Source of the DNA: a virus
Reading direction: 5' to 3' (one strand)
Virus record (IMG/VR): IMGVR_UViG_3300030107_003117
Span: 1-43,188 of that record
Length of the DNA: 43,188 nucleotides
Made by a program: the position numbers and the translations under genes. Numbering within the stretch: position 1 is the stretch's first letter; every line of letters begins with the position of its first letter. The notes under the pieces were generated by a model, which did no database searches, was not told where the DNA came from, and saw only the letters and a program-made list of their open reading frames with translations. Positions 5,775-12,137 of this stretch are shown here, one piece after another.

Positions 5775-6542
5775 ATGGCAGGAGACAAACATGCAATAAA
5801 AAATATGAAGTACTGGAAACAAAAAAATAATATTCCAGGAATAGAAATGTTTGAAAAATCAGGACTAGTAGATGGTAAAGCTGGTTCTTCAGCTTTTCAA
5901 ATGGAAACACCAAGTCCTAATAAGAATATATTTAAAAACTTTTTACAAGGTAAAGGAGCTTTTAGTATCATTAATCCAGTTGGAGCTGCTATTAACAAAG
6001 TAACAGGTGCAATAAGAAATCGCAACAACCCTACTAATCAATCATTATCTCAAGGACAAAACCAAGTGGTACAACCTAACGTTGTAGATGCTATGGGAGC
6101 TATGGGAGCTATGGGTGGTATGGGAGGAGGTGTTGGTAATATGGTTCCAACGCAGCCAGATGTTGATCAACAAAATCTTAATGTTGGATCATCAATGGGA
6201 AGTGGTTTTCTAATGAAAGGTGATTCTATATCTAATAACTACGGTGTTGGAAATATATTAGAAGGTGAACTTGGACCTTTAGAGCAAGAGATGCCAGAGG
6301 AAAACATGGAAGAACAAAACACTGATATAAAAGGGATTGTACCTGGACAGTATCTAGAAAAAACAAAAGATGGTTGGATGATGGTTGAAGAGGCTAGTGG
6401 AGAAAAGATAATGTTTACTGATCCTAAAAAAATTATAGAAAACAACCTGTTGGAAGATGGAGAGTTACCTCAAGATTTAGATTTTCAATATAATTCTAAA
6501 AATGAGATTGTTGGTATAAACGTTCCAGAAACAGGTGAGTAA
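5775..6542 (+). CDS. Phage protein with Gly-Met repeat, function unknown
   Basis: 255 aa. The N-terminal 60 residues carry SSAFQMETPSPNKN, related to the SSAFQ and SPNK pieces of the proteins at 1696 and 1133. Residues 60-82 are weakly hydrophobic. A Gln/Asn-rich linker leads to AMGAMGAMGGMGGG (106-119), encoded by tandem ATGGGAGCT-type units. The C-terminal part is acidic with a compact beta segment (GQYLEKTKDGWMMVEEASGEKIMF). No enzyme motif. The flexible centre and position suggest a minor virion or adaptor protein; the Gly-Met tract recalls the GroEL tail missing from this phage's GroEL, but I treat that as coincidence until tested. Confidence 0.78.
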   Translation: MAGDKHAIKNMKYWKQKNNIPGIEMFEKSGLVDGKAGSSAFQMETPSPNKNIFKNFLQGKGAFSIINPVGAAINKVTGAIRNRNNPTNQSLSQGQNQVVQPNVVDAMGAMGAMGGMGGGVGNMVPTQPDVDQQNLNVGSSMGSGFLMKGDSISNNYGVGNILEGELGPLEQEMPEENMEEQNTDIKGIVPGQYLEKTKDGWMMVEEASGEKIMFTDPKKIIENNLLEDGELPQDLDFQYNSKNEIVGINVPETGE

Positions 6543-6558
6543 AAATAAAAATTAAATT

Positions 6559-6951
6559 ATGAACATATTAGGAAAAATATTTTCAGGTGGGGCTACAGAT
6601 TTAGTTAAAAGTGTAGGTGGCGTTATAGATAACTTACACACTTCTAAAGAAGAGAAGCTAGAGGCTGAAAACAAAATAAAAGATATGATAATGGGTTACG
6701 AAGCTGAAATGCAAAAGCAAGTAACTGAAAGATGGGGCATGGATATGAAGTCCGATTCTTGGTTATCAAAAAATATAAGACCATTAGTTTTAATGTTCTT
6801 AGTAATATCTACAGTATTAATGATATTTATCGATGCTGGAGCTATTGCTTTTGAAGTTAAAGATACATGGGTAGACTTATTACAATTAGTATTAATAACA
6901 GTGATCGGTGCTTATTTTGGCGGTAGATCACTAGAAAAAGTAAAAAAATAA
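6559..6951 (+). CDS. Holin, GTA 3TM-type
   Basis: 130 aa. An amphipathic N-terminal part and charged helix (29-60) precede SWLSKNIRPLVLMFLVISTVLMIFID (membrane segment about 74-92) and WVDLLQLVLITVIGAYFGGRSLEKVKK (second segment about 104-120). The pattern of W-x-x-K/R-N-I-R-P, two hydrophobic helices and AYFGGRS-x-EK is that of the GTA_holin_3TM family found in gene-transfer agents and many phages. It would open the inner membrane for endolysin release. The leader is AAATAAAAATTAAATT. No endolysin gene adjoins it; one may lie outside the window. Confidence 0.88.
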   Translation: MNILGKIFSGGATDLVKSVGGVIDNLHTSKEEKLEAENKIKDMIMGYEAEMQKQVTERWGMDMKSDSWLSKNIRPLVLMFLVISTVLMIFIDAGAIAFEVKDTWVDLLQLVLITVIGAYFGGRSLEKVKK

Positions 6952-6955
6952 AACT

Positions 6956-7372
6956 ATGGGAATGAACTCAACAGATACAGCGTATAACTTTGGTATGTTT
7001 GGATCTACATTTTTAAAAGGTGACGGTGCTAAATTATTATTAACGGCGTCTACAGCAAAATATCATGTATGTGCTATAACTATGATTACAGATGTTACTT
7101 TTCAAGCTTTAGAATCTATTGATGGTGGTGTTAATATGGGTATGGGTGACACTGCTTTTGTAGGAACAGAAACGTTAGCTATAGACAGTCATTGGAACGC
7201 AGCTGCAGCAGATACAACAGCTGAAACTAACGAAGATGCTGATCCAATAACAACCGACGATGTGTTTCCAAAAGGTATAACGATATACGGTATGTGGGAT
7301 AATGTAGAATTAAATTCTGGATCTTGTGTTGTTTATGTAGCTCCAAGACCGGATTATAGAGATAGAGCATAA
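6956..7372 (+). CDS. Small probable virion protein
   Basis: 138 aa, Gly/Ala/Thr/Asp-rich with beta-strand alternation and few charges: TAYNFGMFGSTFLKGDGAKL, YHVCAITMITDVTFQALE, then DDVFPKGITIYGMWDNVELNSGSCVVYVAPRPDY. The closing strand pattern PKGITIYGMW...SGSCVVYV suggests a compact beta domain such as a decoration or tail-surface protein. The stop overlaps the start of the following LamG gene by one base (TAATG), so the two are probably translated together. Family not firmly recognised. Confidence 0.75.
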   Translation: MGMNSTDTAYNFGMFGSTFLKGDGAKLLLTASTAKYHVCAITMITDVTFQALESIDGGVNMGMGDTAFVGTETLAIDSHWNAAAADTTAETNEDADPITTDDVFPKGITIYGMWDNVELNSGSCVVYVAPRPDYRDRA

Positions 7373-8109
7373 TGTTAGGATTAGGAGCGAGCATTTCCCC
7401 AGTAATAACAAATATGCACAATCAAGGGTCTCTTACTCTTGATGGTACCGATCAATATGTTAATATTGATAATCTAGCTAGTAGCTTTAATGGAAATTTG
7501 TTTTCATTTTCTGGATGGTTTAAAGTTCCGACAACATCAGCATCACTAACTATGTTTAAGATTATAGTTGGCACGGATACTAATAATCAAATGTTATGTC
7601 AATATCATGCTGGTGGTAATGAAATAAGAGCTAATCATAAATTTGGAGGTGCTGCTGACGTTTTAAACCAAGGAAGCAATAGTATAGAAAATGATGGAAA
7701 TTGGCATCACGTAGTGTTTATATTAGACAAAACCGGAACTGATAAATCCTTTTTATATATAGATAATAGTCTTAAAGAAGAAATATCTGGAACAGGTACT
7801 TTATCAGGAAGTTTTAGTAAGATGTCTATAGGCAACAACACTGCTACTGGAGGTTATTATAAAGGCAATATAGATGAATGTGCTTTTTGGACTAGAGCTA
7901 TAACAACCGCTGAGATTGCTAAAATTTATAATGCCGGATTAGCAGCAGGTGGTGGATATGGTATAGATTTAGTGGGACAAATGGGTACTAACTTAATAGG
8001 ATATTATAGGTTTGAAGAAAAAACAGGTTCAGTTGCTATAAACACAGCTAATCCAGGTACTGATGGTACTTATGTTAATTCTCCTAGTATAAGCTCCGTA
8101 ACATCTTAA
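7372..8109 (+). CDS. LamG/concanavalin A-like domain protein
   Basis: 245 aa. One jelly-roll lectin-like domain covers about residues 18-215: GSLTLDGTDQYVNID, FSFSGWFKVP, the hallmark NDGNWHHVVFILDKTG (W111-H112-H113), FLYIDNSLKEEISG, MSIGNN...GYYKGNIDECAFWTRAITTAEIAKIYNAG, and a final LIGYYRFEEKTGS strand pair. Such domains bind carbohydrate or act as exposed decoration in virions. No signal peptide, so virion-associated rather than secreted. A role in adsorption to host polysaccharide is plausible but unproven. Confidence 0.87.
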   Translation: MLGLGASISPVITNMHNQGSLTLDGTDQYVNIDNLASSFNGNLFSFSGWFKVPTTSASLTMFKIIVGTDTNNQMLCQYHAGGNEIRANHKFGGAADVLNQGSNSIENDGNWHHVVFILDKTGTDKSFLYIDNSLKEEISGTGTLSGSFSKMSIGNNTATGGYYKGNIDECAFWTRAITTAEIAKIYNAGLAAGGGYGIDLVGQMGTNLIGYYRFEEKTGSVAINTANPGTDGTYVNSPSISSVTS

Positions 8110-8114
8110 AAAAA

Positions 8115-8336
8115 ATGAAATACGTAATAATAAATTCTAGTGAAGTAGCAAGTGTAGATTTTTCTAAAGTACTACAAACGTCTGCTAATACATTAAGATA
8201 TTCTTTAGATAATAGTAAAGCTCTATTAAAATATGATGGTAATCAGCCTGATTTTTTAAATGGGAAAACAGAATACAACTATGAAGACATAATGGAGATA
8301 TTATGTGGTTCCGAATGGTACGAAGAAGAGAGTTAA
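8115..8336 (+). CDS. Small hypothetical protein
   Basis: 73 aa starting 5 bases after the LamG gene with AAAAAA before ATG. The sequence (MKYVIINSSEVASVDFSKVL...RYSLDNSKALLKYDG...) reads as a small alpha/beta domain with an acidic end (CGSEWYEEES). It has no recognisable motif. Tight spacing and ordinary codon use make it a likely real gene. It could be a chaperone or accessory factor for the LamG protein before it, but only adjacency supports this. Confidence 0.7.
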   Translation: MKYVIINSSEVASVDFSKVLQTSANTLRYSLDNSKALLKYDGNQPDFLNGKTEYNYEDIMEILCGSEWYEEES

Positions 8337-8363
8337 AATAATAATTAAATTAAATTAAATAAA

Positions 8364-8627
8364 ATGGCAAAAAGAAAAACACCAAAGGTTAAAAAGCCTT
8401 TAAAAATTAATAATGAAGAATTAAATTCACTACAAGGTTTGATAAATAATATCAATAGACAACATTTAGCTGTAGGACAGTTAGAATCACAAAAACATAA
8501 CACACTACATGCTTTAGCTAAATTAAATGAAGATCTAATGGTTATAAGAGAGTCTTTTAAGTCTAATTATGGTACATATGATATTAATATATCTGACGGA
8601 ACAATAAATTATAATGAAACTAATTAG
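8364..8627 (+). CDS. Small coiled-coil protein
   Basis: 87 aa with a basic N-terminus (MAKRKTPKVKKPLKINN) followed by a helical stretch at about 18-70 with heptad-like Leu/Ile spacing (LNSLQGLINNINRQHLAVGQLE...LHALAKLNEDLMVI), then a short beta end. Leader TTAAATTAAATTAAATAAA. It resembles small coiled-coil accessory proteins common in phage late operons. Its last 14 bases overlap the next gene. Function unknown. Confidence 0.75.
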   Translation: MAKRKTPKVKKPLKINNEELNSLQGLINNINRQHLAVGQLESQKHNTLHALAKLNEDLMVIRESFKSNYGTYDINISDGTINYNETN

Positions 8628-8835
8628 AAAAATTACAATAGGTAAAGACTACAAAAATGATGCTATGCATTATTCTGTTGGTCAAGAAGTATATGGAGGA
8701 CATACTATATGCGATATAATAGAAGAAGAAAATAAATTTTCTATTTATATTAGAAAAGGTAAAGAAGTTTTACCATGGAAAGACTTTAATAAAAACATGG
8801 CTATATCAGTAGAGTATAACTTAGAATATTCATAA
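8614..8835 (+). CDS. Small hypothetical beta-rich protein
   Basis: 73 aa, overlapping the previous gene by 14 bases in another frame. The sequence MKLIRKITIGKDYKNDAMHYSVGQEVYGGHTICDIIEEENKFSIYIRKGKEVLPW shows alternating strands and turns like a small SH3-type barrel: a VGQEV turn, a following strand and K-F-S-I-Y-I. No family assigned. The tight overlap on one side and single-base gap on the other place it firmly inside the operon. Confidence 0.72.
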   Translation: MKLIRKITIGKDYKNDAMHYSVGQEVYGGHTICDIIEEENKFSIYIRKGKEVLPWKDFNKNMAISVEYNLEYS

Positions 8836-8836
8836 T

Positions 8837-9094
8837 ATGGGTAAATTTAAATTACGTAAACCAAATCCAAAAGGAGAAGATACGATTTCTTTGCATTCTA
8901 TAGAAGGATACAAAAAAGACTCTCCAGACAAAAATAATGAAATAAACGTTATTCATAGTAGCACTATAACTATGGAAGATGTCCCTCACGATGTGTTAGC
9001 TTTAGATATAGAATCGGGTAAGTCTAAAGTAATGAAGAAGGGTAGTGGTATACATAAATTTCCTGGTGATATAATAATTGAAACACGTATATAA
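8837..9094 (+). CDS. Small protein with MGKFKL N-terminus
   Basis: 85 aa. It begins MGKFKLRKPNPKG, nearly the same first six codons as the metalloprotease-like gene at 5356 (ATGGGTAAATTyAAATTA), and has DSPDKN near residue 28, another variant of the S-P-x-K pattern. The rest (INVIHSSTITMEDVPHDVLALDIESGKSKVMKKG) is a small mixed domain without a catalytic motif. It ends directly at the GTG start of the next gene. The shared N-terminus is the most notable feature; function unknown. Confidence 0.75.
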   Translation: MGKFKLRKPNPKGEDTISLHSIEGYKKDSPDKNNEINVIHSSTITMEDVPHDVLALDIESGKSKVMKKGSGIHKFPGDIIIETRI

Positions 9095-9676
9095 GTGAAA
9101 GCACCATTTGATTTTGTTGTAGAACCAAAAGGAAATAGATACAATAATACCACTAAAGTTGGTGATAAAGATCTTATATTAAACACGGAAATCTATAATC
9201 ACGAGTTTGTAAATAGAGAAGCTATTGTTAGATCTATACCCACTGCATTTAAAACAGATATAAAAAAAGGTGATACGGTTATCGTCCATCATAACGTGTT
9301 CAGACGTTGGCATGATGTTAAAGGTAGAGAAAAAAATAGTAGGAGTTACTTTAATGAAAATACTTATCTTATAAAAGAAAATCAAATATTCTTATATAAA
9401 AGAAATGAAAATTGGAAAGCTCCTAAAGGTTACTGCTTTGTACAACCTATAAAACAGCAAGACCAATTTCATTTAAATTTAGAACAAAAATGTGTTGGTA
9501 TAGTTAGATACACAGATGGAGAGTTTAAAAAAGAAGAACTTGTTGGTTTTACACCTTTCTCTGAATATGAGTTTGTTATAGACGGTAAACGTTTATATAG
9601 AGTTATGAATAAATTTATTACAATTAAATATGAATATCAAGGAAACGAAGAGGCTTATAATCCAAGCTGGGCATAA
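9095..9676 (+). CDS. Putative tandem GroES-like (chaperonin-10 fold) protein
   Basis: 193 aa from a GTG start directly after the previous stop. Residues 4-105 read like a GroES barrel: FDFVVEPKGN first strand, a loop with GDKDLIL where GroES has its GGIVL mobile loop, EAIVRSIPTAFKTDIKKGDTVIVHHNVF matching the strand-turn VLAVG...VKVGDIVIF, and YLIKENQIFLYK. Residues 111-180 repeat the theme: GYCFVQPI, QKCVGIVRYT, KEELVGFTPFSEYEFVIDGKRLYRVMNKFITIKY. A double GroES layout is known from chloroplast Cpn20/21. It may work with the phage or host GroEL on head proteins, as T4 gp31 does. The fold is inferred from pattern only. Its 3' end overlaps the next gene by 47 bases. Confidence 0.6.
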   Translation: MKAPFDFVVEPKGNRYNNTTKVGDKDLILNTEIYNHEFVNREAIVRSIPTAFKTDIKKGDTVIVHHNVFRRWHDVKGREKNSRSYFNENTYLIKENQIFLYKRNENWKAPKGYCFVQPIKQQDQFHLNLEQKCVGIVRYTDGEFKKEELVGFTPFSEYEFVIDGKRLYRVMNKFITIKYEYQGNEEAYNPSWA

Positions 9677-9908
9677 AGCAGTTGAAGAATTAATCAACGT
9701 TGCAAAAGAAAAAATAATAACTAACACAGAAGACGATGTTTCTGCTGACAGATTAAAAAATGCCGCAGCTACTAAAAAACTAGCTATATTTGATGCGTTT
9801 GAAATATTGAATAGAGTTCAAGAAGAAGAAAATTTATTAAATAACAAACCTAAAGAAGAAAATCAAAACACAACTTTTAGAGGTTTTGCAGAGGGTAGAT
9901 CAAAATGA
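9630..9908 (+). CDS. Possible terminase small subunit
   Basis: 92 aa, all helical and charged: MNIKETKRLIIQAGHKAVEELINVAKEKI, then DDVSADRLKNAAATKKLAIFDAFEILNRVQEEENLL and a disordered end. It sits directly before the terminase large subunit and overlaps it by four bases (ATGA), the usual place of the small subunit, which recognises the packaging site. The size is small for the family and no helix-turn-helix is obvious, so the assignment rests mainly on position. It also overlaps the preceding gene by 47 bases, and the internal ATG is the only sensible start. Confidence 0.55.
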   Translation: MNIKETKRLIIQAGHKAVEELINVAKEKIITNTEDDVSADRLKNAAATKKLAIFDAFEILNRVQEEENLLNNKPKEENQNTTFRGFAEGRSK

Positions 9909-12136
9909 GTTACGAACAAACCTTAGTTAAAATAATAGAGCCAGTTAGAATAAACACTCTTAAAAGATTAAATAAATCTAAAAAGTGGAAATATGGCTAT
10001 AATGAAGAACATGATATTATAGTTATATCTAAAACAGGTGAAATTGGAACTGTGTTGGAAATTCAAAGTCTTAAAATAGCGTTACCTAAACAACCTAAAG
10101 AAATATATAGTAGAAATAAAGATATAGAAAAACAATATTGGGAAAAATTTGAGTATCCAAAAGAGTTAAGTAGATTAAAGAGTATTTTTGATTGGAGATC
10201 TTATCCAGAAGAATTAAAGTCGCAGTGGTTTGATTATATTGACGAGGAGTTTAAGAGAAGAGATGAAGGTTTTTGGTTTATGAATAATGGTAATCCAATA
10301 TATTTAACAGGTACACACTATATGTATTTACAATGGAGTAAGATCGATGTTGGAGCTCCAGATTTTAGAGAAGCAAATAGATTGTTTTTTATATTTTGGG
10401 AAGCTTGCAAAGCAGATAAAAGATGTTATGGAATGTGCTACCTTAAAAATCGTAGATCTGGTTTTTCTTTCATGTCGTCTGCAGAAACAGTTAATTTAGC
10501 TACATTAGCAAGTGATAGTAGATATGGTATACTATCTAAAACAGGTAATGACGCTAAGAAAATGTTTACAGACAAAGTAGTACCAATTAGCATAAATTAT
10601 CCGTTCTTCTTTAAACCAATTCAAGATGGTATGGATAGACCTAAGTCTGAGTTAGCTTATAGAGTACCAGCTAGTAAGTTTACAAGAAAAAAAATGACAA
10701 CTACAGACAACGTAGAAAGTATGGCGGGTTTAGATACAACTATTGATTGGAAAAATACAGGTGACAATAGTTATGATGGAGAGAAACTTAATTTATTAGT
10801 ACACGATGAAAGTGGTAAATGGGAAAGACCTGATAATATATTAAATAATTGGAGGGTTACAAAAACGTGTTTAAGATTAGGTAGTAGAATAGTTGGTAAA
10901 TGTATGATGGGTTCAACATCAAACGCTTTAGACAAAGGAGGTGGTAATTTCAAAAAATTATATAATAATTCAGATGTAACTCAAAGAAACAAGAATGGAC
11001 AAACAAAATCTGGTTTATACTCTTTGTTTATTCCAATGGAGTGGAATTACGAGGGATTTATAGATGTTTATGGAAATCCAGTTTTTGACACACCAGAGCA
11101 AGAAGCTATAGATCCGCACGGAGAGCCAATATATCATGGAATTATAGAACATTGGGACAATGAAGCTGAAGGATTAAAAGACGATCAAGATGCTTTAAAT
11201 GAATTTTATAGACAATTTCCAAGAACAGAAGAACATGCTTTTAGAGATGAAACTAGAAATAGTATATTTAACTTAGTTAGAATATATGATCAAATAGATT
11301 ACAACGAAGGTATAGGTAAATCTTCAGTTATATCAACGGGTAATTTTCAGTGGGCTAACGGTGTTAAAGATACTCAAGTTATATTTTACCCAGACCAAAA
11401 AGGAAGATTTAAAATTAGTTGGGTTCCACCAAATCATATACAAAACAGAATTGTTATAAAAAATGGTATTAGATATCCGGGTAACGAACACATGGGAGCT
11501 TTTGGTTGTGATAGTTACGATATATCTGGAACTGTAGACGGTAGAGGTTCAAATGGTTCTTTACATGGCTTAACTAAGTTTAGTATGGAAGAAGCTCCAC
11601 CTAGTCAATTTTTCTTAGAATATATAGCTAGACCTCAAACAGCTGAAATATTTTTTGAAGACGTTTTAATGGCTTTAGTTTTTTATGGTATGCCTATGCT
11701 TGCAGAAAATAATAAACCTAGGTTATTATATTATTTAAGAAGAAGAGGTTATAGAGGATATTCTATGAATAGACCAGATAAAATTTGGAATAAACTATCT
11801 GTAACAGAAAAAGAAATAGGTGGTATACCTAATTCAAGTGAAGATATAAAACAAGCTCACGCCGCAGCTATAGAAATGTATATACAACAATACGTAGGAG
11901 ATATAGGTAATGGAAATTATGGTAACATGTATTTTAATAGTACATTAAATGATTGGGCTAAGTTTGATATAACTAAAAGAACTAAATTTGATGCTTCTAT
12001 TAGTTCAGGATTAGCAATAATGGCTTGTAATAGACATTTGTATGTGCCAAATGCAAAAATAGAAAAACAATCCATAAGTTTAAACGTAGGACGTTATCAA
12101 AACAAAGGTAACATATCAAGATTAATTAAAGAATAA
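9905..12136 (+). CDS. terL: Terminase large subunit
   Basis: 743 aa, the DNA-packaging motor. The N-terminal ATPase shows a divergent P-loop at LKNRRSGFSFM (180-190, lacking the usual GK[ST]) and a Walker B strand LNLLVHDESGKW with D301-E302. The C-terminal nuclease begins at MGAFGCDSYDISGTVDGRG, where D536 fits the first metal-binding Asp of the RNase H-like fold. An unusual N-terminal extension of about 100 residues precedes GNPIYLTGTHYMYLQW. The protein cuts concatemers and drives DNA into the prohead through the portal encoded two bases downstream. The modified Walker A is also seen in large terminases of other phage groups, so loss of activity need not be assumed. Confidence 0.92.
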   Translation: MSYEQTLVKIIEPVRINTLKRLNKSKKWKYGYNEEHDIIVISKTGEIGTVLEIQSLKIALPKQPKEIYSRNKDIEKQYWEKFEYPKELSRLKSIFDWRSYPEELKSQWFDYIDEEFKRRDEGFWFMNNGNPIYLTGTHYMYLQWSKIDVGAPDFREANRLFFIFWEACKADKRCYGMCYLKNRRSGFSFMSSAETVNLATLASDSRYGILSKTGNDAKKMFTDKVVPISINYPFFFKPIQDGMDRPKSELAYRVPASKFTRKKMTTTDNVESMAGLDTTIDWKNTGDNSYDGEKLNLLVHDESGKWERPDNILNNWRVTKTCLRLGSRIVGKCMMGSTSNALDKGGGNFKKLYNNSDVTQRNKNGQTKSGLYSLFIPMEWNYEGFIDVYGNPVFDTPEQEAIDPHGEPIYHGIIEHWDNEAEGLKDDQDALNEFYRQFPRTEEHAFRDETRNSIFNLVRIYDQIDYNEGIGKSSVISTGNFQWANGVKDTQVIFYPDQKGRFKISWVPPNHIQNRIVIKNGIRYPGNEHMGAFGCDSYDISGTVDGRGSNGSLHGLTKFSMEEAPPSQFFLEYIARPQTAEIFFEDVLMALVFYGMPMLAENNKPRLLYYLRRRGYRGYSMNRPDKIWNKLSVTEKEIGGIPNSSEDIKQAHAAAIEMYIQQYVGDIGNGNYGNMYFNSTLNDWAKFDITKRTKFDASISSGLAIMACNRHLYVPNAKIEKQSISLNVGRYQNKGNISRLIKE

Positions 12137-12137
12137 T

